Source: Acidimicrobiaceae bacterium
GTDB taxonomy: Bacteria; Actinomycetota; Acidimicrobiia; Acidimicrobiales; RAAP-2
Direction: 5' to 3'
DNA length: 41,528 nucleotides
NCBI GenBank assembly: GCA_003133125.1
Contig: PKZO01000072.1
Coordinates: 1 to 41,528, forward strand
In this document: piece by piece, positions 24,292 through 33,093 of the stretch
Numbering within the stretch: position 1 is the stretch's first letter
Layout of the letters: each line of letters begins with the position of its first letter
The notes under the pieces: generated by a model
The model's database searches: none
What the model saw: only the letters and a program-made list of their open reading frames with translations
What the model was told of the DNA's origin: nothing
Made by a program: the position numbers and the translations under genes

Positions 24292-25545
24292 ATGTCGCGA
24301 GATACGGCGTTGCGAGATCGACCGGCGAACCCTGTCGTCACTCGTCCATCGCGTCAAGAACTTCGTTGGCGCGCACAACGTCGTCGAATCTACCGACGAC
24401 GGAGAATCGCCGTTGGCCTCGTAACAATGTTCCTCGTCGCTCTCATCTGGCTGGCTTTCTCAGTGGGAGGTGCACTTCTTAATCCCGCTCTCGGTGGTTC
24501 GGCGGGATCTCGACTCGCCGAATGGGCGCGGGCCCATGGCGGCTCGGGCATCGTCAACTGGATCGAGAATGAGTGGTACAGCCACCACCCACCGCCCATC
24601 GGAGGTGCCGTTCCAAAAGGCGAGATCCGAGTTCCTTCAGGGGGAGTCGTGACCGTGAAGTCCTCGGTACCGCACCTCGCCTCACCTTCACCGATCACTC
24701 CGTTCGCTTCGCCGGCAATTGCCGGCGAAGGCCAATGGTCGCCAGTTGGTCGGCGAGTGAGCGGCATTCCCGCGGTCTACGAGACCACCCTTCGTCCCGA
24801 CAAGGTACACACGAGTTACGTCGTAGGCGTCGCGTGGATGGATACCAAACTTCTGCACGCCACCTTGTACTCGGGCAGTTGGATTCCCGGTGGAGGACCG
24901 TATCCTGACACAGCGCCAATACAAACTTCCGCAGCACGAACGTTAGTAGCGGCTTTTAACGCCGGCTTTCTCATGGACAACGCAAACGGTGGTTACTACA
25001 CCAATGGCAAGGAGCAATTACCGTTGCGCACCGGTGCGGCCTCCTTTGTTGTCTATAAAGACGGTTCGTCGGACGTGGTCGCATGGCCTTACGGTAGGAA
25101 GGTCCCCGCTGACGTCGCGTCAGTGCGACAAAACCTAGACCTGTTAGTTCAGCACGGTAAACCTGTGCCTGGATTGCGGGCCAATGACACTTCGAAGTGG
25201 GGCGTCACACTTGGCAACGCCGTCTACGTGTGGCGTTCAGGTCTCGGCGTTACCGCCGACGGCGCTCTCGTCTACGTAGGAGGGCCGGGTCTGAATATCA
25301 CCGATCTCGCGAATCTGCTAGTCCGAGCTGGCGCGGTTCGAGCAATGGAACTTGACATCAACACCGACTGGGTGAATTTTGCCTCTTATTTACCCTCATC
25401 CTCCACTGGTCTCGCCACCACTTCGAACGGTTCGTTACTCCTGTCCTCTATGACCGGAACGCCGGGTCGTTACTTCGCTTCCTGGTGGACACGGGACTTC
25501 ATCACCATGTCGGCCGCCACTTCGACGTCCGTAGGAAGCAAATGA
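24292..25545 (+). CDS. Phosphodiester glycosidase-family (NAGPA-like) exported protein
   Basis: A 417-residue protein with a basic N-terminus, one membrane helix (IAVGLVTMFLVALIWLAF) and a C-terminal domain of the NAGPA/phosphodiester glycosidase type (from VAWMDTKLLHATLY to AMELDINTDWVNFASY). The family may remove sugars from phosphodiester-linked glycans. The ATG at 24292 lies 5 nt after the b561-like gene; the longer frame lies inside that gene. How it serves the redox cluster is not clear. Confidence 0.82.
   Translation: MSRDTALRDRPANPVVTRPSRQELRWRAQRRRIYRRRRIAVGLVTMFLVALIWLAFSVGGALLNPALGGSAGSRLAEWARAHGGSGIVNWIENEWYSHHPPPIGGAVPKGEIRVPSGGVVTVKSSVPHLASPSPITPFASPAIAGEGQWSPVGRRVSGIPAVYETTLRPDKVHTSYVVGVAWMDTKLLHATLYSGSWIPGGGPYPDTAPIQTSAARTLVAAFNAGFLMDNANGGYYTNGKEQLPLRTGAASFVVYKDGSSDVVAWPYGRKVPADVASVRQNLDLLVQHGKPVPGLRANDTSKWGVTLGNAVYVWRSGLGVTADGALVYVGGPGLNITDLANLLVRAGAVRAMELDINTDWVNFASYLPSSSTGLATTSNGSLLLSSMTGTPGRYFASWWTRDFITMSAATSTSVGSK
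24707..24730. repeat. 24-bp perfect palindrome inside a gene
   Basis: CTTCGCCGGCAATT followed by GCCGGCGAAG is a perfect palindrome with no spacer. It encodes part of SPAIAGEG between the membrane helix and the catalytic domain. Its role is unknown; it could form a hairpin in the message. Confidence 0.5.
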
Positions 25546-25666
25546 ACCAGCGCCCGATGAATACCACCTCGCACTTTCGAACGCACGAACTGGACGGGCC
25601 AACATTCACATTGAATCCGTACCCACAACTTGTGGTTTTCTTAAGTGCACTCAGTACCTTGCGGAC

Positions 25667-27064
25667 ATGGAAACTATGAAGACCAAGATCGACGTAGATC
25701 GGATCGTGTGGCACAGTCCGGCTCGCGGTGCCCGGCGTCGCCCGGCCAGCGCGCCCGTGCCGCGAATCGCCGATGCGCTCGCACTCTTGGGTGGCATCGG
25801 ACTCGGCGCAAGTATCGGATTGGCGTTCTGGGGAGAATCATTGAGTTCCCTCAACTCAGCCGGCGGTTGGATGACCCTAGGTGGAAGAATCACAGCACTC
25901 GCGGGCACCTATCTGATGCTCGTCATGGTGCTCTTGATCTCGCGTTTATCCTGGCTTGAACGCGTAGTCGGCCAAGATCGCCTCGTGGCGTGGCACCGGC
26001 GCATCGGTGGTTGGCCCATCGTCCTCATCGCAGCCCACGTCGTACTCATAACTTGGGGCTACGCACAGATGACGAGCGTGGGTATCCTTCACCAGTTCTG
26101 GACTTTCATCATCCACTACCCGGACATCCTGGCCTCGGCCGTCGCCTTCGGGTTGCTCGTGACGGCGGGCGTCACTTCGGCGCGCATTGCCCGCAGACGA
26201 ATGAAGTACGAAACTTGGTGGACCGTTCACCTCTACATCTACCTCGCTCTGGCGTTGGCTTTTGCCCATCAAATCCGTACCGGCGTCATGTTCATTGGAC
26301 ACCCCGTCGACCGCGACCTGTGGATTCTCATGTGGATCGTCGGAACTGGTGCGATCGTCACGTTCCGTGTGATCCTTCCGGTAGCGAGGAATTTTCGGCA
26401 CCGCTTGCGAGTGGCCGCCGTGCAGCAAGAGGCGCCAGGTGTCTATTCGATCATCATCTCGGGACGAAACCTTTCCTTCCTTAACGTCTCGGGTGGCCAG
26501 TTCTTCATGTGGCGGTTCATGGCCAAGGGACTGTGGGCTCACTCACACCCCTATTCGCTGTCCGCTTTGCCGCGTCCTCCTTTCCTGCGCGTGACGGTCA
26601 AAGGACTCGGTGACCAGAGCAAGGCCGTCGCCAAAGTGAAGCCAGGAACGAGAGTCTTCATCGAGGGTCCCTATGGAAAGTTCACAAGTCACGCGCGCTC
26701 AACAAATCGTGTCGTACTGATCGGTGCTGGAGTTGGCATCACGCCACTGCGCGCGCTTCTCGAGGATCTCCCCACTTCAGTAGACGTCAGCGTCATCGTT
26801 CGTGGCGCCTCCTACGAAGATATCGTCCATCGCGAAGAACTTCTCGAGCTGGTCAACCAACGCAACGGGCGGCTCTTCGAATTGGTCGGATCCCGGCAGG
26901 CGGTTCGAATGGACTCGAGCGAACTCAAGAAGCTCCTCGGTTCTTTAAGCAACGCCGACGTCTACATTTGTGGCCCAACTGATTTCAACGAATCCATCAC
27001 AAAGGCCGTCCAAAGACTTGGGGCACGAGAGCAGCGAATCCACCACGAGGTCTTCTCGTTCTAA
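25667..27064 (+). CDS. Ferric reductase-like membrane domain fused to FAD/NAD(P)H oxidoreductase
   Basis: A 465-residue flavohaem-type protein. About residues 35-235 hold six hydrophobic segments with paired histidines (WHRRIGGWPIVLIAAHVV and WWTVHLYIYLALALAFAHQ), the ferric-reductase-like haem b domain. About 245-340 is an FAD domain with HPYSLSALP. About 350-465 is an NAD(P)H domain with VVLIGAGVGITPLRALLED and YICGPTDFN. It would take electrons from cytoplasmic NAD(P)H across the membrane. The natural acceptor is inferred to be the FMN-binding protein encoded next. Confidence 0.9.
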   Translation: METMKTKIDVDRIVWHSPARGARRRPASAPVPRIADALALLGGIGLGASIGLAFWGESLSSLNSAGGWMTLGGRITALAGTYLMLVMVLLISRLSWLERVVGQDRLVAWHRRIGGWPIVLIAAHVVLITWGYAQMTSVGILHQFWTFIIHYPDILASAVAFGLLVTAGVTSARIARRRMKYETWWTVHLYIYLALALAFAHQIRTGVMFIGHPVDRDLWILMWIVGTGAIVTFRVILPVARNFRHRLRVAAVQQEAPGVYSIIISGRNLSFLNVSGGQFFMWRFMAKGLWAHSHPYSLSALPRPPFLRVTVKGLGDQSKAVAKVKPGTRVFIEGPYGKFTSHARSTNRVVLIGAGVGITPLRALLEDLPTSVDVSVIVRGASYEDIVHREELLELVNQRNGRLFELVGSRQAVRMDSSELKKLLGSLSNADVYICGPTDFNESITKAVQRLGAREQRIHHEVFSF

Positions 27065-27110
27065 TGAAATACAACCCACGTTCAAGACCCTCTAGCGAAT
27101 CAAGGTCACT

Positions 27111-27689
27111 ATGAAACGCGCTCCACTCGTGATCGTCGGCACGATCGCCGGACTAGCCGCTGTGCTGAGTTTTAATTCAACGCCAGCCAAATTGTCACTC
27201 GGCTCACTAGCGAGCACGCCACCAAATACCGGCTCCAGTTCGAACTCGACGACCTCCACGGCATCCACGACGCCCTCGAGTACCGCTCCGCCGCCCACCA
27301 CTAACGCCTCAACGACGTCGAGCCACGGTACGACGAACTCAAGCAGCCCGCCCGCGAAAAGTACGACGACGACAGCGCCGCCCGCTACTACGACGACTGT
27401 CTCCTCTGCTACACGCACCGCCACCGGTCCATCCGTGGACTACAACTTTGGAATTCTCTCAGTCAAGGTTCAGGTGACTGGCACCAAGATCACCAATGTC
27501 TCAATTGGAGCAATCAATGACGGTGGTAACTTTCGCTCCGTTTCAATCGACCAGCAGGCCATCCCGCTCTTGGAACAAGAGGCCATGCAGGCTCAGAGCG
27601 CCAACATCCAGAGCATCTCTGGGGCCAGTTACACCTCAGCGGGCTTCATCCAGTCGCTGCAATCCGCTCTAACGCAACTGGGACTGTAG
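27111..27689 (+). CDS. Exported FMN-binding domain protein
   Basis: A 192-residue protein: N-terminal membrane anchor or signal (APLVIVGTIAGLAAVLSF), a Ser/Thr/Pro-rich linker of about 80 residues (30-108), then an FMN-binding domain (109-192) with the flavinylation-type motif SGASYTS at 170-176. In the family a Ser/Thr of this motif receives FMN through a phosphodiester bond made by ApbE, whose gene follows 5 nt later. Probably an extracytoplasmic electron carrier. Confidence 0.88.
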   Translation: MKRAPLVIVGTIAGLAAVLSFNSTPAKLSLGSLASTPPNTGSSSNSTTSTASTTPSSTAPPPTTNASTTSSHGTTNSSSPPAKSTTTTAPPATTTTVSSATRTATGPSVDYNFGILSVKVQVTGTKITNVSIGAINDGGNFRSVSIDQQAIPLLEQEAMQAQSANIQSISGASYTSAGFIQSLQSALTQLGL

Positions 27690-27694
27690 TTCTC

Positions 27695-28474
27695 GTGGAC
27701 CAAGTGACGAACCGAGTGAAGACCCTTTACCACGAGGAACACGTGATGGGAACAGTCGTGACCTTCGACGTGTACCCAGGCGAGTTCTCTGACGAAGACT
27801 TACTCAGGGAATCGATCGAGTCCGCCGTCACGATCCTGCACGACGCCGATGACGTCTTCAGCACCTGGAAGTCGGAGAGCCCTTTGTCACGCCTTCGCCG
27901 AGGAGAGATCGAGCTTGATCAAGCACCCCTTGTCGTTCGCGAAGTCCTCGATCTCTGTGAGGTGGCCCGTTCGCTTTCGAATGGTTGGTTTGATCCTTGG
28001 TCGATCCCGGGCGGCGTCGACCCTACGGGACTCGTAAAAGGCTGGGCCGCGCAACGCGCACTCGAGGAGCTACACCGCCACGCCATCGATGGCGCGATTG
28101 TGAACGCCGCGGGAGATGTGGCGAGCTTCGGCGGGCCAAACGGGTCCTCCAAATTCCGAGTGGGTATCGTGAATCCAGCCAAGCCGCAGACGCTGGCGTG
28201 CATCGTCCAATCACCCGGCGCTGTCGCGACATCGGGTGAGTACGAACGGGGACAGCATCTCTATGACCCCTTCGCCAGGACTCTTGCAACACGATCGGCT
28301 TCGGCCACGGTCGTTGGCCCGAAACTTGGGCTCGCCGACGCCCTCGCCACGGCGCTCGTTATTGGTGGGCGTGACGTCCTTGGCGCCATCGTCGAGCTTC
28401 AAGGCTACGAAGGTCTCATCATCGAACCAGACGGTTCGATGCGCATGACGCCAGCTTTCCCCCTCGTCAGATAG
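27695..28474 (+). CDS. apbE: FAD:protein FMN transferase (ApbE)
   Basis: A 259-residue ApbE-family enzyme, which attaches FMN from FAD to Ser/Thr of exported proteins. Signs: HVMGTVVTFDVYPG at the start, DDVFSTWKSESPLSRLRRGE, DPTGLVKGWAAQRALE, NAAGDVASFG, VATSGEYERGQHLYDP and a late ADALATALVIGG. No signal peptide is evident. It begins with GTG and is coupled to the FMN-binding gene, its likely substrate. A strong terminator follows. Confidence 0.92.
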   Translation: MDQVTNRVKTLYHEEHVMGTVVTFDVYPGEFSDEDLLRESIESAVTILHDADDVFSTWKSESPLSRLRRGEIELDQAPLVVREVLDLCEVARSLSNGWFDPWSIPGGVDPTGLVKGWAAQRALEELHRHAIDGAIVNAAGDVASFGGPNGSSKFRVGIVNPAKPQTLACIVQSPGAVATSGEYERGQHLYDPFARTLATRSASATVVGPKLGLADALATALVIGGRDVLGAIVELQGYEGLIIEPDGSMRMTPAFPLVR

Positions 28475-28515
28475 CTGGAACTGGCGCGCGAAGAAGCGAG
28501 CACGAATGAAAACAA

Positions 28516-28546
28516 CGCCGCATCGTCCACAGTGGACGATGCGGCG
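28516..28546. terminator. Bidirectional stem-loop terminator
   Basis: CGCCGCATCGTCCAC and GTGGACGATGCGGCG pair perfectly (15 bp) around one base, between the convergent apbE and padR genes. On the minus strand the stem leads into TTGTTTTCATTC. Confidence 0.7.
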
Positions 28547-28588
28547 AACGCTTCACTTGATACCTTCGCAATCCGATGCGCGATCTGT

Positions 28589-29221
28589 CTACTCTTTAGG
28601 CGACTCGCTGGTTTCAGCGAGCAGTAGGTAGATCTGTCGGCGCAACTCAAGTACGAGATGTTCGGCGCGGACCTTTTGGTCCTGTGTTCCCGCTTCAGCG
28701 ACTTGGCTCACCGCGATGGAAACCTGACGTAGCGCGACGCGAAGGGCGAAGTCGTCCTGGTTCGCACCTCTCACCATGGTGTCCCACGGCGCGGTCTTTC
28801 TCGGTTGATCCGAGAGTTCGCTACGACCCTTTTCGGTGAGCGTGAACTGACGCCGTCCGTCGGCGGTCTCGGACTGGACGAGCCCTTGATCCTCCAAGAG
28901 TTGGAGAGCCGGGTAGAGCGATCCGGGGCTCGGTCGCCAGATGCCTTTCGTCCGGTCCGCGAGCTCTTGCATCATCTCGTAGCCGTGCATCGGTCGCTCG
29001 GCGAGTAGCGCCAGTACCGCGAGGCGAACGTCGCCTCGCCGACTACGTCCACCGCGCCGCGGGGAATCGTCACGACGACGACTCTCGCCATGGTCGTGAC
29101 CGCCGTGATCGTCGCCACGACCGTGGCGCCTTCCGGGTCGGGGCCCCGCAACGCTTCGCTCACCTGACTCGGTAAAGCGACGCCGCCTCTGGGGCGGCTG
29201 GTCTAATTCTCGGTATTCCAT
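28589..29221 (-). CDS. PadR-family regulator with His-rich N-terminal extension
   Basis: A 210-residue regulator. Residues about 64-145 are the PadR winged helix (VRLAVLALLAERPMHGYEMMQELADRT, SPGSLYPALQLLEDQGLV, ADGRRQFTLTEKGR). The C-terminal helices resemble the PadR dimer domain. The first 63 residues form a basic, His/Asp-rich, probably disordered tail (His at 33, 39, 42, 44 among Arg/Asp), which could bind metal ions (inference). GAAAGGAT precedes the ATG. No obvious regulated partner gene is adjacent, so it may act on itself and elsewhere. Confidence 0.9.
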   Translation of the reverse strand: MEYRELDQPPQRRRRFTESGERSVAGPRPGRRHGRGDDHGGHDHGESRRRDDSPRRGGRSRRGDVRLAVLALLAERPMHGYEMMQELADRTKGIWRPSPGSLYPALQLLEDQGLVQSETADGRRQFTLTEKGRSELSDQPRKTAPWDTMVRGANQDDFALRVALRQVSIAVSQVAEAGTQDQKVRAEHLVLELRRQIYLLLAETSESPKE

Positions 29222-29251
29222 ACCGTATCCTTTCGATACTTTGACTATGTC

Positions 29252-29281
29252 AACGATATATCGTTATAAGTCGTTTGTCAA
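29252..29281 (-). promoter_or_regulatory. padR promoter with overlapping palindrome
   Basis: On the minus strand TTGACA (29281-29276), 17 nt, TATCGT (29258-29253). The 14-bp perfect palindrome AACGATATATCGTT (29252-29265) covers the -10, which would suit autorepression. Confidence 0.55.
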
Positions 29282-29394
29282 GTCCTTTTTGAGGTGTTCG
29301 TATAGACGCCCTTATCAGAGTTTTCGCCGATATCCGCGTCCCTTCGAGATACGGATTTCACAAATACCTCGCCCCCCACCGTGGTGCGAAGGCT

Positions 29395-29829
29395 CTAGCG
29401 CTGCGTGCGGCGGTCAATCTCCATGAAACGCTCCGGGTGCTCGAGCGGGCGAAAGCCGACCTTCGAGTAGACCTGGTGCGCATCACGGGTCACGAGCAAC
29501 ACGCGAGACACGCCAATCTGAAGCCAATCCTCAACCACGAGACCCACCATCCACGTACCTAGACCAACGCCTCGGTGTTCGGGATCGACAAACACATCGC
29601 TGACCCAGGCGAACGTCGCCTGATCAGTGACCACGCGCGCACAACCCACCGTCGCGCCGTCCGGGTCAAGGACGCCATAAAGGAACGAGTGATCAATGGA
29701 GCGTTCGATCATCTCGCGGGCGTTGCCCTTGGACCAGTACGCATCCTCGTGGAGCCATCGAAAAACCGTCTCTCGCGAGATTCGACTTGCGTCGTCGCAG
29801 AGTTCGTATCCCTCATAGAACGCCCGCAT
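29395..29829 (-). CDS. GNAT family N-acetyltransferase
   Basis: About 144 residues with the GNAT acetyl-CoA site VFVDPEHRGVGLGTWMV (R/Q-x-x-G-x-G type) and the later VYSKVGFRPLEHPERFMEI. The opening GYELCDDASRIS...HEDAYWSKG is typical of a common actinobacterial subfamily, which supports the ATG at 29829 rather than an earlier codon at 29880. The substrate is unknown. Confidence 0.88.
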   Translation of the reverse strand: MRAFYEGYELCDDASRISRETVFRWLHEDAYWSKGNAREMIERSIDHSFLYGVLDPDGATVGCARVVTDQATFAWVSDVFVDPEHRGVGLGTWMVGLVVEDWLQIGVSRVLLVTRDAHQVYSKVGFRPLEHPERFMEIDRRTQR

Positions 29830-29920
29830 CGCTACCGCCCATTCTCCGATTTTCTCGCGCGACGCACGAACACGACGCACTCAGGGTTGAGCAAATCATG
29901 ATCACGCCACACGCGAAGCA

Positions 29921-30235
29921 TCACGATGACTCCGGGTGAACGAACTCGTGACCAGACCGCTGCACGCAAACGGCGATGTCGTACCAGGAATAGAACTCCT
30001 CACGTCCTCGACGCTGCGCCTCTCGATGACTCGGGTGTTCGGACCATCGCCTCTGACACTCCAAGTCACGAAAGCGCACTATCGTGACCCGCTCGTCATC
30101 GCTCGCGACGTAGGACTTATGATCGATGAAGCTGTCCATCGCGGCGACGGCGTCGTTCATCTCCTGAGTGAGCCGTTCCACCTCAATCTCGACACCTGTG
30201 CGCAGCCGACTCCGAAAGTCCGTAACAACGACCAT
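29921..30235 (-). CDS. Antibiotic biosynthesis monooxygenase (ABM) domain protein
   Basis: A 104-residue ferredoxin-fold protein: VVVTDFRSRL, MDSFIDHKSYVASDDERVTIVRFRD, then RRWSEHPSHREAQRRGREEFYSWYDIAVC. ABM-domain proteins include small monooxygenases and haem-degrading enzymes; no specific activity can be read. Confidence 0.8.
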   Translation of the reverse strand: MVVVTDFRSRLRTGVEIEVERLTQEMNDAVAAMDSFIDHKSYVASDDERVTIVRFRDLECQRRWSEHPSHREAQRRGREEFYSWYDIAVCVQRSGHEFVHPESS

Positions 30236-30424
30236 ACGTAACGGTACCCAAGAGATTGGTCCCGCCGCGCTGTACCGTGCGTCGAATTCGCTCGCCAGGT
30301 GGCTTTTCTAAGAAACTCTGGATTTGACGCGGACGCGGTGCCAGACTGTCGTCCACGAACTAGTGAAGTCAGGCGACCAGTGCACTTTTCGCGCGCTGGC
30401 CGAAAGCGAACTTTGACAGGAGCA

Positions 30425-31207
30425 ATGATGCCAATCCGAACAAAAGCACCCCTGGGATCGCCATGCTGGACCGACCTCTGGACCTCAGACGTAGAAGGCA
30501 GCCGAAAATTCTACAGCGAACTGTTCTCGTGGGAGGCACTCGCTCCCAGTCCTGAGTTCGGGGGCTACTTCATGTTCACTCGCGATGGCGTGCCGGTGGC
30601 GGGAGGCATGGGTGACATGGGAGAGATGAAGGCCGATAACACCTGGAAGATCTATCTCGATACTCCCGACATCGCGCGAACCGTCACCGAGACCGAGAAG
30701 GCGGGAGGCCAGGTTCTCACTCCCGTCGTGCCCGTCGCCGATCTGGGTGACCAGTTCGTGTTAGCCGACCCGAACGGAGCACAACTGGGAGCGTGGCAGG
30801 CGGGGACGTTCCCCGGCTTCACCGTTCTAGGCGAACACGGCAGCCCCAGCTGGTTCGAACTTCACACGCGTGGCTTCGAGCGAGCAATTGACTTCTATCA
30901 TTCCGTCTTTCTTTGGAAGCTCAACGCGGTCAGCGACTCCGACGAGTTCCGCTACAGCGTCATGCTCAACCCCTCAGGCGAGGGCGAATTGGCCGGGATA
31001 ATGGACGGCTCGCGTTCTCTGCCCGCTGACGTTATCGATCATTGGTCCGTCTACTGGCACGTCGACGATCCAGAAACCACCGTCGCTGCGGCCAAGTCGC
31101 TTGGAGGCTCAGTGACCCAGGACATCACCGACACACCGTATGGTCGACTCGCCTCACTGAAGGATCCCTCGGGAGCCTCGTTCAAGATCCGCTCAGTCCA
31201 GTCGTAA
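30425..31207 (+). CDS. VOC-family (glyoxalase-like) protein, two domains
   Basis: A 260-residue protein with two vicinal-oxygen-chelate modules: residues about 10-125 (CWTDLWTSDVEGSRKFYSELFSW ... LADPNGAQLGAWQ) and about 140-260 (SWFELHTRGFERAIDFYHSVFLW ... LKDPSGASFKI). This arrangement resembles actinobacterial hydroxylase/glyoxalase-like proteins whose substrates are unassigned. Two tandem ATGs (30425, 30428) follow AGGAG; the longer frame from 30299 is not supported. Confidence 0.9.
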   Translation: MMPIRTKAPLGSPCWTDLWTSDVEGSRKFYSELFSWEALAPSPEFGGYFMFTRDGVPVAGGMGDMGEMKADNTWKIYLDTPDIARTVTETEKAGGQVLTPVVPVADLGDQFVLADPNGAQLGAWQAGTFPGFTVLGEHGSPSWFELHTRGFERAIDFYHSVFLWKLNAVSDSDEFRYSVMLNPSGEGELAGIMDGSRSLPADVIDHWSVYWHVDDPETTVAAAKSLGGSVTQDITDTPYGRLASLKDPSGASFKIRSVQS

Positions 31208-31252
31208 ACAAGAACCCCGAAGTCGACACCCGACCGACACCGCGCAGCGACC

Positions 31253-31996
31253 TCAACAACTACCCGCTGGGCCAGGATCACCTGGGCCTACTGAGTAGTC
31301 GTAGATCTGGCCCACGACGCCAGTTGCGGTGTACTGGCCCAGGTGAATGAAATACCACTGCCCACGCCACGAAATCATCGACAGCACGCCCACCGAGTTG
31401 ATCGTCGACCCGTAGTGATACACAAAACGAACCCCGGGTAGGTGCCAGTATCCAATTTTGTTGTAGCAGGCCCCGACGGGTATCCACTGTGCGTCCTCAG
31501 GACTGGTGACGACTCGCAAGAACACCGGAGTTCCCTTGGCGAGAAGAAACCGTCGATACGCGCCAATATCGAGATTGAACAGATACTGCAATCGATTGAC
31601 GTAGTCACTCTGCGGATACGGAATCGCCTTTAGCTTCTCGTACGCCAGTTCCGGGAACATCATTGTGTCCGCCTGGCGTGTGTTGTTCGCCAGAATGTCG
31701 TTCCAGAGTTTGTCCATGGAACTGTAAAGGTGACTGCCGGGTTGGGTGGCGAGGGAGGGTTCGGTCGAAGTTTGGGGAAGCAGGCCCGCGTTGATGGTCG
31801 TGGTCGTCGTCGCCACTCTCTTCATTGTTGTTGTCGTCGTAGAAGTTAGAAGCAGTGTTGACGTCGTGGTCGCGTTCGTCGCAGTCGTCATCTCGCCGGC
31901 GCCGGACCACACTGGTGAAAGTGTGCTCAACAGAGCCACCAGGAGTGCGGACAAGTACCCCGGTCCACGAGAAACCGAGCGTCGGCGAGAACTCAC
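31253..31996 (-). CDS. Exported protein with Thr-rich linker
   Basis: Up to 247 residues: a basic start and hydrophobic signal (YLSALLVALLSTLSPVW), a Thr-rich low-complexity linker (about 37-75), then a globular domain with LWNDILANNTRQADTMMFPELAYEKL, DYVNRLQYLFNLDIGAYRR, VGACYNKIGYWHLPGVRFVYHYG and WRGQWYFIHLGQY. It ends in Cys. I do not recognise the domain; the layout (signal, Thr linker, folded domain) recalls the two COG4315-like proteins in this window. Confidence 0.75.
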   Translation of the reverse strand: MSSRRRSVSRGPGYLSALLVALLSTLSPVWSGAGEMTTATNATTTSTLLLTSTTTTTMKRVATTTTTINAGLLPQTSTEPSLATQPGSHLYSSMDKLWNDILANNTRQADTMMFPELAYEKLKAIPYPQSDYVNRLQYLFNLDIGAYRRFLLAKGTPVFLRVVTSPEDAQWIPVGACYNKIGYWHLPGVRFVYHYGSTINSVGVLSMISWRGQWYFIHLGQYTATGVVGQIYDYSVGPGDPGPAGSC

Positions 31997-32213
31997 TTCG
32001 AACTACGCCGTCTCAACCGGATCTCCATGCCAGCACTTTGCAACCCCGCTGCGCGCAACGACGCACTTGTGACGCCGCACGTGCACACCATGGAAGAACT
32101 ATAACGGCGCAGTATTTAGGTCTCGGTACGCCTCGCGGTTGGCCATGACTCAACGGGGCCCAACCGCGCCCTTCGATGACGTTAGGACCCGTCCGGCTGT
32201 GTAACTTTCTGTC

Positions 32214-32630
32214 ATGGAAGAAACCTCATCTCTTTCACTCGCCAAGAAGCTCGGAATCACCGGGGACACGTCCGTGGCGATTGTGCACCCCCCAAAAGGG
32301 TTCTCGTTGGACCTGCCCGATGGTGCACACCGATTTCGTAGCGTGCGCAAGGAGGTCGACATCGTTCTCGCATTCTTCCGCTCGACGAAGGCGATCGAGG
32401 GCGAGATACAGAACCTGGCCGCCATCACGTATCCCAGTAGCTCCCTGTGGATCTCCTGGCCCAAGAAATCCTCAACCATCGACACCGACCTTTCTGACCA
32501 CGCGGTGCGACACATTGTCTTGCCCCTTGGTCTGGTCGACAACAAAGTCTGTGCCGTGGACGACACCTATACGGCTTTACGATTTGTGTGGCGGCGAGCA
32601 CTTCGGATCTCAACGCCTACTGATCTCTAG
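32214..32630 (+). CDS. DUF3052-like protein
   Basis: A 138-residue cytoplasmic protein with the DUF3052 outline: LAKKLGIT, VAIVHPPKGF, VDIVLAFFRSTKAIE, LWISWPKKSS and HIVLPLGLVDNKVCAVDDTYTALRFVWR. Function unknown; common in actinobacteria. Confidence 0.8.
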   Translation: MEETSSLSLAKKLGITGDTSVAIVHPPKGFSLDLPDGAHRFRSVRKEVDIVLAFFRSTKAIEGEIQNLAAITYPSSSLWISWPKKSSTIDTDLSDHAVRHIVLPLGLVDNKVCAVDDTYTALRFVWRRALRISTPTDL

Positions 32631-32663
32631 GGTCCGAAACGTACTTTGATTTAAGGTATCGGC

Positions 32664-33092
32664 GTGGGACGACAGGTGCCCGTCGCGGCGGCCGCAATCG
32701 CGTATGGCTGGTGGGATACCGGCGTTCTACCCTTCACAACGAGTTCGTACCTGCTGATTGCGGTTCCGATTGTTTTCGTTTTTGGCGCCTATGTCGCGAA
32801 GGGCGGCCTCTTGCGACCGTCCTCAACCAGCGCCGAGCTCGAAGGCGATGGAAAAGACGCAACCTTGCGTCACCCCAGTGCTTGGTGGACGCTCATGGTG
32901 CTCGCCATCATCCTCGAGGTCCTGGGTCTCGCTCTCGGCGGCAGGTCCACGATTGTGCCGACTCTCCGCACCACGTTCGACCGTCTGCTCGTGAACCATT
33001 TCGAACGAGAGCTCGTCTTCCTGGCGTGGCTCGCAGTGGGCCTCTCTCCGCTCATGCGCAACCGTCGGCGTCGACCTGAGCGGCGAGCCTGA
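32664..33092 (+). CDS. Small membrane protein
   Basis: A 142-residue protein with about four hydrophobic segments (early AAAAIAYGWW, YLLIAVPIVFVFGAYVA, WWTLMVLAIILEVLGLALGG, LVFLAWLAVGLSPL) and a basic tail. Unrecognised. It is directly followed, after one base, by another small membrane protein gene, so the two are probably made together. Confidence 0.65.
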   Translation: MGRQVPVAAAAIAYGWWDTGVLPFTTSSYLLIAVPIVFVFGAYVAKGGLLRPSSTSAELEGDGKDATLRHPSAWWTLMVLAIILEVLGLALGGRSTIVPTLRTTFDRLLVNHFERELVFLAWLAVGLSPLMRNRRRRPERRA

Positions 33093-33093
33093 C

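Noticed and set aside
27092-27424. Val/Glu-rich minus-strand frame
   Set aside because: Reverse complement of the Ser/Thr/Pro linker of the FMN-binding protein.
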